From NCBI RefSeq assembly GCF_000004195.4, contig NC_030678.2, forward strand, positions 86,216,904 through 86,280,903: 64,000 nt of DNA, given 5' to 3'. The stretch is from Xenopus tropicalis. Lineage: Eukaryota; Chordata; Amphibia; Anura; Pipidae. Position numbers and translations under genes: made by a program. The notes below the pieces were generated by a model that was given only the letters and a program-made list of their open reading frames with translations, did not search any database and was not told where the DNA came from. The stretch's first letter is position 1. Each line of letters opens with the position of its first letter. Shown here piece after piece: positions 1 to 13,500 of the stretch.

Positions 1-439
1 TATCACCCATGGGAAATCTACAATACCATCTGGATCACCATGTATAAAACATGGGAAAATGCACAGCATAAATTGTATTACTGTTCAACAAGAAATCGAA
101 GCATCAAAACAACTATGGCCATTGTAATAAGCCAACTTTCCTGCTGTTTTCTTCAATTCCTTCAGCAGGGGGGTCCAAGTCTGAAAAATGCACGTAATGC
201 AGACAGCAGAACCACTGCCACTGCGTACTCGCGTTCAACAGTAACTGTTCTATAGCTCTTGAATTACTTCATTAGATATCTGAACAGAAAAAAAAGAATG
301 TTAATTTTTTGCTCATTGAAACAGTTTATAGCATTGTTGGCAATGATGATAAATGTATGAACAATTGTTTAGAATGTCTTAATATGCCTTGTTAACTTAA
401 AAAAAAAAAAACAATAAAAATGGTAAGTTACAAAAAAAA
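1..439. other. unassigned non-coding sequence
   Basis: I see no gene here. The only ORF, at 40-255, has no recognisable motif and no splice context. The stretch ends with two A-runs at about 400-441, each next to a similar short AT-rich motif. Confidence 0.5.
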
Positions 440-705
440 AAACATTGTTGGCCATAGGCCATAATTGGTAAAAATTGTGGCATTCAGGGCCTTTATGTTA
501 AAAAATACATTGGCAGCCATGGGCCCTAACAGTTAAAAACCATTGTAGCGAAGGGCCCCTAAAGAATACAAAAAATTCATATTGGTGACCAGGGGCCCTA
601 AGGAGTTTAAAACATTGGGGTCAGGGGTCCCCAAAGGTTAAATAAATTCCAGTGCTAGCCAGGAGTCATAACACTTAAAAACATTGGTGGCCAGTGGAAG
701 CTATT
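440..705. repeat. degenerate ~35-bp minisatellite
   Basis: About eight imperfect head-to-tail units, each beginning near 'cattggtggcc' and running into 'ggggcccctaa' and an A-rich tail, for example near 442, 508, 540, 580, 611 and 682. Spacing is roughly 30-40 bp with many substitutions, so the array is old. No coding potential is seen. Confidence 0.6.
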
Positions 706-1289
706 TTTCAAAGTCCCTGGATGGCTTCAGTCTGCAGAATCCTTCTGTGATATCCTGTTTCCACTACCTTCTGTATGCGACTGGCTGCTTTTGGTCTTAC
801 AGTTTATAGACACAAGCAATAGGAGGTAGTTGCTGCCCACCACTTCATTTTAATACAATAACAGGTGAGACAGAGGGTGGATATTTTGCACCTGGGCATC
901 CACTGACAGTTTCTCTTTTTTATGTTTTTATCTGCAGCTGGTTAAAAAAGGCTAATTAAAGGTTGGTTGCTATGGGTTACTGCACATAGGTAAATATAGT
1001 GCCTTTAATTACATATGGGGGCATGTACTTTAATCCTTTCACTGCCAGCCGTTTTAAACAAAGTGGAACTTCTACTGCCAGACAGTTTTTGAACATTTTG
1101 CACTTTTTCACTTTAGGGGCTTTTCCTCGGGGGAACTTTTAGTTTACCCAGGAAAACTATATATGTTTTTTTTCAGGACAACCTAAGCTTTCAAAATATG
1201 GTGTAATTCCAATTCTGTAACAAGATATAGGCTTCTAAAAAATGAATAAAAATAATAATTTTCAATAATATAAACACATACACCAGAAA
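706..1289. other. non-coding sequence with a probable MITE remnant
   Basis: No gene is seen. Around 880-1000 the words 'ttttgcacctgggca', 'ctgcagctggtt' and 'ggttgctatgggttactgc' match parts of the foldback element at 35206-35379, so this is probably a decayed copy. From about 1030 onward the sequence leads into the tandem repeat that follows. Confidence 0.4.
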
Positions 1290-3720
1290 CAAAAATTATT
1301 TTATGCATGAAAATATAACTGGTTTGGAAAGTCCCATGTCTCCTGAACGTGCCAATATCAAATATATATATTTGTCAGTAAACTCCCAGCAGTACACTAC
1401 CAAATTCCCAAAGCACTGCTTCAGAAAGCTGCATACTTTAGATTTCAAGGCCAAAAATTCCACTAACAGAAGGTTTATCCCAGACAATTATACATTTTTA
1501 GAAAGAACAGATTCTGGGTAAACCAGAATAGACACAACTGCCTGTCTACTCCAAACTACCACGTTGCAATGCTTTCCTAAAGTTATTGGTTTTTATCAAA
1601 ATTTGTGAAATTTCTTAAAAACCATTTCAAAGCTTCCAGTCTATAGTATTTTATCTCCTACAGGTCATAAAGTAACCAGACAAAACACCCTAAATATGAA
1701 TGCCAGGGGTCCACTGAACAGTTTGATGCACAATATGTATAGGTTTAGCTAAGTATGTGGCATGTAGGGGCCCCAATGGGAACATACCCCCATATGATGT
1801 GTCATTTCTGTCATTTCAGCTTCTGCAAAATCAATACATTTACATAATTTTATGTAGGATAAAGCTACAAAAAGTACCCTCACCCCAGAAAGCCATATAT
1901 TTTTGGAAAGTACACATTCCCCTGAATTCAAAATGGGTACCCATGCCTTTCTACTCCAAAGTATCAAGCCGCAATGTTTTCCTAAAGTTGGCATTTTTGA
2001 TAACATTTCAAAAAATCCTCTCAAAGCTTCTAGTTTGCAGCATCTTATCTCCCACATAGCATTAGGTACCAAGAGAAAACACCCTGAATTAAACGCCAGG
2101 GGTCCACTGAACAGTTTGGTGCCCAATATATTTAGGTTTACTTAAGTATGTGGCATGTAGGGGCCCCAATGTGAGCATACCCCCATATGATCTGCCATTT
2201 TTAGCTTCTGCAAAATCAACACATTTACATCATTTTGTGTGGGATAACACTACAAAAAAGTACACTCACCCCAGAAAGCCATATATTTTTGGAAAGTACA
2301 TATTCCCCTGAATCTAAAATGGGTACCAATGTCTTTCTACTCCAAAGTAGCCAGCTGCAAAGCTTTCCTAAATTTGGCAATTTTAATAACATTTCAAAAA
2401 ATCCTCTCAAAGCTTCTAGTTTGCAGCATCCTATCTCCCACATAGCATTAGGTACCAAGATAAAACACCCTGAATTTGAACACCAGGGGTGCACTGAAAA
2501 GTTTGATGCCCAATATGTATAGGTTTACCGAAGTATGTGGCATGTAGGGGCCAAAATATGAACATAGCCCCATATGATCTATCATTTCAGCTTCTGCAAA
2601 ATCAATTACATCATTTTATGTGGGATAAAGCTAGTAAAAAGTACATTCACCCCAAAAAGTCATATATTTTTGGAAAGTACACATTCCCCGAAATTTAAAA
2701 TGGGTACCCATGTCTTTCTACTCCAAAGTACCAAGCAGCAAAGGTTTCCTAAGATTGCCGATTTTTATGACATTTCCAAAAATTACCTAATAACTTTCAA
2801 TATGCAGCATCTTATTTTTTATAGGTCATTAGGTACCAAGATAAAACACCCTAAATATGAACCCCAGAGGTCTACTGAAAAAAATGTTACAATTTGCCGC
2901 AATGATCTCACACAGTTTCGTGCATGCAAAGGCAAATCACCCTAAATAGGAACACCAGGGCTACTGAACAGTTTCATGCCCTATATGCATAGATTTACCA
3001 AACTATGTGGAGTACAAGGGCACCCAAATAAAAATAGTGCATATGAATTTTCACAAATAACGCTCCAGCTAGTGCAATTTTTGCACCCGGTATGTGTATT
3101 ATGTGCCATAAGAACCCCTAACAGTATGGAGACCCTAGAAAACCATACATTTTCTGAAAGTACACATTCTGACAAAACAAAAAATGGGTAAATACATCTT
3201 TCTACTGCAAACTACCAAACTACATTTCTGAAAATTGTCACAAAGCTTGCATTTTGCCTCATTATGTACCCCCACAATTTGTAACCTATCAACATAAAAC
3301 ACTCTAAATATGAACGCCAGGGGTCTACTGAACAGTTTGATGCGCAATGTGCATAGATTTACCAAACTATGTGGGGTACTGAGGAAGCCAAATTAAAATA
3401 CAGCAGACAAAATGTCCATGTGCAAAGACAAGTAACAAAGAACAATATGAAATGCAAAAAAATTGCTAAAATCCGCCCCAAAAACCTAAAATCAATGTTT
3501 AATTTTTCCCTAGTGATATCTGCAGTCAGAATCACAGTTTGAGAATTCTGGCTTGGGCAAATTAGTTTTACAGACAAAGTCAAGCGAACAAATATGCATA
3601 ACTGAAAATACAATAAAATGGCAAAAAATGCACCAAAATCACAAAAAATGTAATAAAAACACCAAAATAACACACAAAAGATATTGCGCAGTGCGGTTAG
3701 CGAAGTGATATTGACAGCAA
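1290..3720. repeat. decayed ~390-bp tandem repeat, about five to six units
   Basis: A recurring block contains 'aggtttac...aagtatgtgg', a segment like 'ggaaagtacacattcccc', 'aaaatgggtacccatg', 'tttctactccaaagta' and 'aaaacaccctgaat'. The 'tatgtgg' landmarks fall near 1755, 2146, 2535, 3003 and 3368, so spacing is about 390 bp with one longer (~470) and one shorter (~365) interval. Units differ by many substitutions and indels. The ORFs across this block (for example 1749-2126 minus and 2574-2945 plus) repeat with the unit and are best read as chance ORFs. Confidence 0.75.
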
Positions 3721-4357
3721 CTTAAAAATTTATTTTACACCTGTTGTGTTTTAATTTGTATCAGTTTTAATTTCCTTATAAACTAAATCTGCAAAGTTCT
3801 CTTGCTTTATATTTATGGTAGCACGAATTACATATCCACGGAGCAGCCATGTTTGTTCCCCTCTTCCAGGTCTTAATTTAAATGCCTCCCAAGTGAATAA
3901 ATATGCCCAATCACAAACCTGCAATGCCCCTTCTGCTGTCAGCCGGTGTGTGACATCAACTCAGCTCCGTTGTCTATATGTAATGGGGAGGGAGAGCCCT
4001 TAGAAGAAGGCAGGCGGGTAGGCACAGGAAAGCTTAAGCTGGCCTGCTATTTAACTCTTCGTGGGAAGAGCAGAGTGGGGGCACACTCCTCTAAAGAAGG
4101 CAGACAATGGAAAGATCTAGCCTGCCTGCTATTTAGTTCAAAACGCCATGTGATGCTATGCAAGAGAGGGATGAAGGGGGAGCTCCTTGAAGCAAATGGC
4201 TAGCTAAATCCTCCCAGTTTATGACATAGTCCTTTTGACAGATTGAGAAGCTACAGTCAAATTGCAAGACAGTCGGGTTATGGATCTTCAGTAGGATTTA
4301 AGTAGAGAAAAAGGACTTTAGGAGAAAACAGTCAACGTGTCATCATCACTTTAAAGT
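3721..4357. other. unassigned sequence with a small internal duplication
   Basis: No gene is supported. Two similar segments of about 45 bp, at roughly 4003-4050 and 4096-4132, share 'agaaggcag' at the start and 'gcctgctattta' at the end, a diverged local duplication. The short ORFs here show no family signature. Confidence 0.4.
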
Positions 4358-4560
4358 ATAAAAATATAACTATTATATAGTGTATATAGTGTAGTATATA
4401 TATATATATATAGTATATAGTATATATAGTATATATAATATATATATATATATATAGTATATATATATATATAGTATATATATATATATATATAGTATAT
4501 ATAGTATGTATATAGTGTAATATAACTATTATATATTGCAAAACTTTATATATATATAAA
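4358..4560. repeat. TA/TATAG microsatellite
   Basis: About 200 bp of (TA)n broken by 'tatatag' and 'gtatatag' units. The motif 'aatataactattatata' occurs at both ends (near 4363 and 4520), which suggests the block grew by duplication of a short segment. It lies directly left of the satellite array. Confidence 0.9.
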
Positions 4561-4599
4561 AACTTCTCTATATTCTCTTACAAAACCTTACCTACCATG

Positions 4600-7500
4600 A
4601 AACCTAAACTAAGTAATAAACCAATAACACCTTATCTATTCAACAAACTTAACAAGAATAATCTAAATCTCTATACCCAACTATATAAATGTATGTAGCA
4701 ACAATTGAACCCCTATCCTTTCCTTATTGCTGGGGGTCACATACTCAACAAAAGAGGTCCATCATACCGCCCTCTACAAACCTGCAATGAAGGACCTCTT
4801 TAAGCATGTACTCTCCTGCAAACGAACCCCCCCCTTGGGGACCCAGCAATTAAATTATTAATCCTTAATTACAGTAATACCTAAACTACAAAAATATAAC
4901 GCCAGAACTCTATCTATACTAAAACAAAACAAGAGTAATCTAAATATCTATACAAAACTACATACATTTATGAAGCAACAATTGAATTGCAAGGCCCCTA
5001 GGGAATTCCTACACTTTCCTTATTGCTGGGGGTGACATACTAAACCAAAGAGGTCCATCATACCGCCCTCTACCAACCCGCAATGAAGGACCTCTTTGAG
5101 CATGTACACCCTTGCAAAAGGACCCACCCCCTTGGAGACCAAGCAATTCAATTGTTTATCCTTACAGTAATACCTAAACTACAAAAATAAAATGCTAAAA
5201 CTCTATTATTCTAAAACATACACAAGAATAATCTAAATATCTATACACAACTATATACATTTATGTAGCAACAATTGAATTGCAAGGCCCCTAGGGAATC
5301 CCTACCCTTTCCTTATTGCTGGGGGTGACATACTAAACCAAAGAGGTCCATCATACCGCCCTCTACCAACCCGCAATGAAGGACCTCTTTGAGCATGTAC
5401 ACCCTTGCAAAAGGACCCACCCCCTTGGAGACCAAGCAATTCAATTGTTTATCCTTACAGTAATACCTAAACTACAAAAATAAAATGCTAAAACTCTATC
5501 TATTCTAAAACATACACAAGAATAATCTAAATATCTATACACAACTATATACATTTATGTAGCAACAATTGAATTGCAAGGCCCCTAGGGAATCCCTACC
5601 CTTTCCTTATTGCTGGGGGTGACATACTAAACCAAAGAGGTCCATCATACCGCCCTCTACCAACCCGCAATGAAGGACCTCTTTGAGCATGTACACCCTT
5701 GCAAAAGGACCCACCCCCTTGGAGACCAAGCAATTCAATTGTTTATCCTTACAGTAATACCTAAACTACAAAAATAAAATGCTAAAACTCTATCTATTCT
5801 AAAACATACACAAGAATAATCTAAATATCTATACACAACTATATACATTTATGTAGCAACAATTGAATTGCAAGGCCCCTAGGGAATCCCTACCCTTTCC
5901 TTATTGCTGGGGGTGACATACTAAACCAAAGAGGTCCATCATACCGCCCTCTACCAACCCGCAATGAAGGACCTCTTTGAGCATGTACACCCTTGCAAAA
6001 GGACCCACCCCCTTGGAGACCAAGCAATTCAATTGTTTATCCTTACAGTAATACCTAAACTACAAAAATAAAATGCTAAAACTCTATTCTAAAACATACA
6101 CAAGAATAATCTAAATATCTATACACAACTATATACATTTATGTAGCAACAATTGAATTGCAAGGCCCCTAGGGAATCCCTACCCTTTCCTTATTGCTGG
6201 GGGTGACATACTAAACCAAAGAGGTCCATCATACCGCCCTCTACCAACCCGCAATGAAGGACCTCTTTGAGCATGTACACCCTTGCAAAAGGACCCACCC
6301 CCTTGGAGACCAAGCAATTCAATTGTTTATCCTTACAGTAATACCTAAACTACAAAAATAAAATGCTAAAACTCTATTCTAAAACATACACAAGAATAAT
6401 CTAAATATCTATACACAACTATATACATTTATGTAGCAACAATTGAATTGCAAGGCCCCTAGGGAATCCCTACCCTTTCCTTATTGCTGGGGGTGACATA
6501 CTAAACCAAAGAGGTCCATCATACCGCCCTCTACCAACCCGCAATGAAGGACCTCTTTGAGCATGTACACCCTTGCAAAAGGACCCACCCCCTTGGAGAC
6601 CAAGCAATTCAATTGTTTATCCTTACAGTAATACCTAAACTACAAAAATAAAATGCTAAAACTCTATCTATTCTAAAACATACACAAGAATAATCTAAAT
6701 ATCTATACACAACTATATACATTTATGTAGCAACAATTGAATTGCAAGGCCCCTAGGGAATCCCTACCCTTTCCTTATTGCTGGGGGTGACATACTAAAC
6801 CAAAGAGGTCCATCATACCGCCCTCTACCAACCCGCAATGAAGGACCTCTTTGAGCATGTACACCCTTGCAAAAGGACCCACCCCCTTGGAGACCAAGCA
6901 ATTCAATTGTTTATCCTTACAGTAATACCTAAACTACAAAAATAAAATGCTAAAACTCTATCTATTCTAAAACATACACAAGAATAATCTAAATATCTAT
7001 ACACAACTATATACATTTATGTAGCAACAATTGAATTGCAAGGCCCCTAGGGAATCCCTACCCTTTCCTTATTGCTGGGGGTGACATACTAAACCAAAGA
7101 GGTCCATCATACCGCCCTCTACCAACCCGCAATGAAGGACCTCTTTGAGCATGTACACCCTTGCAAAAGGACCCACCCCCTTGGAGACCAAGCAATTCAA
7201 TTGTTTATCCTTACAGTAATACCTAAACTACAAAAATAAAATGCTAAAACTCTATCTATTCTAAAACATACACAAGAATAATCTAAATATCTATACACAA
7301 CTATATACATTTATGTAGCAACAATTGAATTGCAAGGCCCCTAGGGAATCCCTACCCTTTCCTTATTGCTGGGGGTGACATACTAAACCAAAGAGGTCCA
7401 TCATACCGCCCTCTACCAACCCGCAATGAAGGACCTCTTTGAGCATGTACACCCTTGCAAAAGGACCCACCCCCTTGGAGACCAAGCAATTCAATTGTTT

Positions 7501-10500
7501 ATCCTTACAGTAATACCTAAACTACAAAAATAAAATGCTAAAACTCTATTTCTAAAACATACACAAGAATAATCTAAATATCTATACACAACTATATACA
7601 TTTATGTAGCAACAATTGAATTGCAAGGCCCCTAGGGAATCCCTACCCTTTCCTTATTGCTGGGGGTGACATACTAAACCAAAGAGGTCCATCATACCGC
7701 CCTCTACCAACCCGCAATGAAGGACCTCTTTGAGCATGTACACCCTTGCAAAAGGACCCACCCCCTTGGAGACCAAGCAATTCAATTGTTTATCCTTACA
7801 GTAATACCTAAACTACAAAAATAAAATGCTAAAACTCTATTCTAAAACATACACAAGAATAATCTAAATATCTATACACAACTATATACATTTATGTAGC
7901 AACAATTGAATTGCAAGGCCCCTAGGGAATCCCTACCCTTTCCTTATTGCTGGGGGTGACATACTAAACCAAAGAGGTCCATCATACCGCCCTCTACCAA
8001 CCCGCAATGAAGGACCTCTTTGAGCATGTACACCCTTGCAAAAGGACCCACCCCCTTGGAGACCAAGCAATTCAATTGTTTATCCTTACAGTAATACCTA
8101 AACTACAAAAATAAAATGCTAAAACTCTATTTCTAAAACATACACAAGAATAATCTAAATATCTATACACAACTATATACATTTATGTAGCAACAATTGA
8201 ATTGCAAGGCCCCTAGGGAATCCCTACCCTTTCCTTATTGCTGGGGGTGACATACTAAACCAAAGAGGTCCATCATACCGCCCTCTACCAACCCGCAATG
8301 AAGGACCTCTTTGAGCATGTACACCCTTGCAAAAGGACCCACCCCCTTGGAGACCAAGCAATTCAATTGTTTATCCTTACAGTAATACCTAAACTACAAA
8401 AATAAAATGCTAAAACTCTATTCTAAAACATACACAAGAATAATCTAAATATCTATACACAACTATATACATTTATGTAGCAACAATTGAATTGCAAGGC
8501 CCCTAGGGAATCCCTACCCTTTCCTTATTGCTGGGGGTGACATACTAAACCAAAGAGGTCCATCATACCGCCCTCTACCAACCCGCAATGAAGGACCTCT
8601 TTGAGCATGTACACCCTTGCAAAAGGACCCACCCCCTTGGAGACCAAGCAATTCAATTGTTTATCCTTACAGTAATACCTAAACTACAAAAATAAAATGC
8701 TAAAACTCTATTCTAAAACATACACAAGAATAATCTAAATATCTATACACAACTATATACATTTATGTAGCAACAATTGAATTGCAAGGCCCCTAGGGAA
8801 TCCCTACCCTTTCCTTATTGCTGGGGGTGACATACTAAACCAAAGAGGTCCATCATACCGCCCTCTACCAACCCGCAATGAAGGACCTCTTTGAGCATGT
8901 ACACCCTTGCAAAAGGACCCACCCCCTTGGAGACCAAGCAATTCAATTGTTTATCCTTACAGTAATACCTAAACTACAAAAATAAAATGCTAAAACTCTA
9001 TCTATTCTAAAACATACACAAGAATAATCTAAATATCTATACACAACTATATACATTTATGTAGCAACAATTGAATTGCAAGGCCCCTAGGGAATCCCTA
9101 CCCTTTCCTTATTGCTGGGGGTGACATACTAAACCAAAGAGGTCCATCATACCGCCCTCTACCAACCCGCAATGAAGGACCTCTTTGAGCATGTACACCC
9201 TTGCAAAAGGACCCACCCCCTTGGAGACCAAGCAATTCAATTGTTTATCCTTACAGTAATACCTAAACTACAAAAATAAAATGCTAAAACTCTATTCTAA
9301 AACATACACAAGAATAATCTAAATATCTATACACAACTATATACATTTATGTAGCAACAATTGAATTGCAAGGCCCCTAGGGAATCCCTACCCTTTCCTT
9401 ATTGCTGGGGGTGACATACTAAACCAAAGAGGTCCATCATACCGCCCTCTACCAACCCGCAATGAAGGACCTCTTTGAGCATGTACACCCTTGCAAAAGG
9501 ACCCACCCCCTTGGAGACCAAGCAATTCAATTGTTTATCCTTACAGTAATACCTAAACTACAAAAATAAAATGCTAAAACTCTATTCTAAAACATACACA
9601 AGAATAATCTAAATATCTATACACAACTATATACATTTATGTAGCAACAATTGAATTGCAAGGCCCCTAGGGAATCCCTACCCTTTCCTTATTGCTGGGG
9701 GTGACATACTAAACCAAAGAGGTCCATCATACCGCCCTCTACCAACCCGCAATGAAGGACCTCTTTGAGCATGTACACCCTTGCAAAAGGACCCACCCCC
9801 TTGGAGACCAAGCAATTCAATTGTTTATCCTTACAGTAATACCTAAACTACAAAAATAAAATGCTAAAACTCTATTTCTAAAACATACACAAGAATAATC
9901 TAAATATCTATACACAACTATATACATTTATGTAGCAACAATTGAATTGCAAGGCCCCTAGGGAATCCCTACCCTTTCCTTATTGCTGGGGGTGACATAC
10001 TAAACCAAAGAGGTCCATCATACCGCCCTCTACCAACCCGCAATGAAGGACCTCTTTGAGCATGTACACCCTTGCAAAAGGACCCACCCCCTTGGAGACC
10101 AAGCAATTCAATTGTTTATCCTTACAGTAATACCTAAACTACAAAAATAAAATGCTAAAACTCTATCTATTCTAAAACATACACAAGAATAATCTAAATA
10201 TCTATACACAACTATATACATTTATGTAGCAACAATTGAATTGCAAGGCCCCTAGGGAATCCCTACCCTTTCCTTATTGCTGGGGGTGACATACTAAACC
10301 AAAGAGGTCCATCATACCGCCCTCTACCAACCCGCAATGAAGGACCTCTTTGAGCATGTACACCCTTGCAAAAGGACCCACCCCCTTGGAGACCAAGCAA
10401 TTCAATTGTTTATCCTTACAGTAATACCTAAACTACAAAAATAAAATGCTAAAACTCTATCTATTCTAAAACATACACAAGAATAATCTAAATATCTATA

Positions 10501-13500
10501 CACAACTATATACATTTATGTAGCAACAATTGAATTGCAAGGCCCCTAGGGAATCCCTACCCTTTCCTTATTGCTGGGGGTGACATACTAAACCAAAGAG
10601 GTCCATCATACCGCCCTCTACCAACCCGCAATGAAGGACCTCTTTGAGCATGTACACCCTTGCAAAAGGACCCACCCCCTTGGAGACCAAGCAATTCAAT
10701 TGTTTATCCTTACAGTAATACCTAAACTACAAAAATAAAATGCTAAAACTCTATCTATTCTAAAACATACACAAGAATAATCTAAATATCTATACACAAC
10801 TATATACATTTATGTAGCAACAATTGAATTGCAAGGCCCCTAGGGAATCCCTACCCTTTCCTTATTGCTGGGGGTGACATACTAAACCAAAGAGGTCCAT
10901 CATACCGCCCTCTACCAACCCGCAATGAAGGACCTCTTTGAGCATGTACACCCTTGCAAAAGGACCCACCCCCTTGGAGACCAAGCAATTCAATTGTTTA
11001 TCCTTACAGTAATACCTAAACTACAAAAATAAAATGCTAAAACTCTATTCTAAAACATACACAAGAATAATCTAAATATCTATACACAACTATATACATT
11101 TATGTAGCAACAATTGAATTGCAAGGCCCCTAGGGAATCCCTACCCTTTCCTTATTGCTGGGGGTGACATACTAAACCAAAGAGGTCCATCATACCGCCC
11201 TCTACCAACCCGCAATGAAGGACCTCTTTGAGCATGTACACCCTTGCAAAAGGACCCACCCCCTTGGAGACCAAGCAATTCAATTGTTTATCCTTACAGT
11301 AATACCTAAACTACAAAAATAAAATGCTAAAACTCTATTTCTAAAACATACACAAGAATAATCTAAATATCTATACACAACTATATACATTTATGTAGCA
11401 ACAATTGAATTGCAAGGCCCCTAGGGAATCCCTACCCTTTCCTTATTGCTGGGGGTGACATACTAAACCAAAGAGGTCCATCATACCGCCCTCTACCAAC
11501 CCGCAATGAAGGACCTCTTTGAGCATGTACACCCTTGCAAAAGGACCCACCCCCTTGGAGACCAAGCAATTCAATTGTTTATCCTTACAGTAATACCTAA
11601 ACTACAAAAATAAAATGCTAAAACTCTATTCTAAAACATACACAAGAATAATCTAAATATCTATACACAACTATATACATTTATGTAGCAACAATTGAAT
11701 TGCAAGGCCCCTAGGGAATCCCTACCCTTTCCTTATTGCTGGGGGTGACATACTAAACCAAAGAGGTCCATCATACCGCCCTCTACCAACCCGCAATGAA
11801 GGACCTCTTTGAGCATGTACACCCTTGCAAAAGGACCCACCCCCTTGGAGACCAAGCAATTCAATTGTTTATCCTTACTACAGTAATACCTAAACTACAA
11901 AAATAAAATGCTAAAACTCTATCTATTCTAAAACATACACAAGAATAATCTAAATATCTATACACAACTATATACATTTATGTAGCAACAATTGAATTGC
12001 AAGGCCCCTAGGGAATCCCTACCCTTTCCTTATTGCTGGGGGTGACATACTAAACCAAAGAGGTCCATCATACCGCCCTCTACCAACCCGCAATGAAGGA
12101 CCTCTTTGAGCATGTACACCCTTGCAAAAGGACCCACCCCCTTGGAGACCAAGCAATTCAATTGTTTATCCTTACAGTAATACCTAAACTACAAAAATAA
12201 AATGCTAAAACTCTATCTATTCTAAAACATACACAAGAATAATCTAAATATCTATACACAACTATATACATTTATGTAGCAACAATTGAATTGCAAGGCC
12301 CCTAGGGAATCCCTACCCTTTCCTTATTGCTGGGGGTGACATACTAAACCAAAGAGGTCCATCATACCGCCCTCTACCAACCCGCAATGAAGGACCTCTT
12401 TGAGCATGTACACCCTTGCAAAAGGACCCACCCCCTTGGAGACCAAGCAATTCAATTGTTTATCCTTACAGTAATACCTAAACTACAAAAATAAAATGCT
12501 AAAACTCTATTCTAAAACATACACAAGAATAATCTAAATATCTATACACAACTATATACATTTATGTAGCAACAATTGAATTGCAAGGCCCCTAGGGAAT
12601 CCCTACCCTTTCCTTATTGCTGGGGGTGACATACTAAACCAAAGAGGTCCATCATACCGCCCTCTACCAACCCGCAATGAAGGACCTCTTTGAGCATGTA
12701 CACCCTTGCAAAAGGACCCACCCCCTTGGAGACCAAGCAATTCAATTGTTTATCCTTACAGTAATACCTAAACTACAAAAATAAAATGCTAAAACTCTAT
12801 TCTAAAACATACACAAGAATAATCTAAATATCTATACACAACTATATACATTTATGTAGCAACAATTGAATTGCAAGGCCCCTAGGGAATCCCTACCCTT
12901 TCCTTATTGCTGGGGGTGACATACTAAACCAAAGAGGTCCATCATACCGCCCTCTACCAACCCGCAATGAAGGACCTCTTTGAGCATGTACACCCTTGCA
13001 AAAGGACCCACCCCCTTGGAGACCAAGCAATTCAATTGTTTATCCTTACAGTAATACCTAAACTACAAAAATAAAATGCTAAAACTCTATTTCTAAAACA
13101 TACACAAGAATAATCTAAATATCTATACACAACTATATACATTTATGTAGCAACAATTGAATTGCAAGGCCCCTAGGGAATCCCTACCCTTTCCTTATTG
13201 CTGGGGGTGACATACTAAACCAAAGAGGTCCATCATACCGCCCTCTACCAACCCGCAATGAAGGACCTCTTTGAGCATGTACTCCCTTGCAAAAGGACCC
13301 ACCCCCTTGGAGACCAAGCAATTCAATTGTTTATCCTTACTTACAGTAATACCTAAACTACAAAAATAAAATGCTAAAACTCTATCTATTCTAAAACATA
13401 CACAAGAATAATCTAAATATCTATACACAACTATATACATTTATGTAGCAACAATTGAATTGCAAGGCCCCTAGGGAATCCCTACCCTTTCCTTATTGCT

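Noticed and set aside
13195..13440. Repeated 81-codon minus-strand ORFs in the satellite
   Set aside because: They recur only because the satellite recurs, have no recognisable domain, and are broken in most monomers. Kept as a curiosity in Part 2, not as genes.
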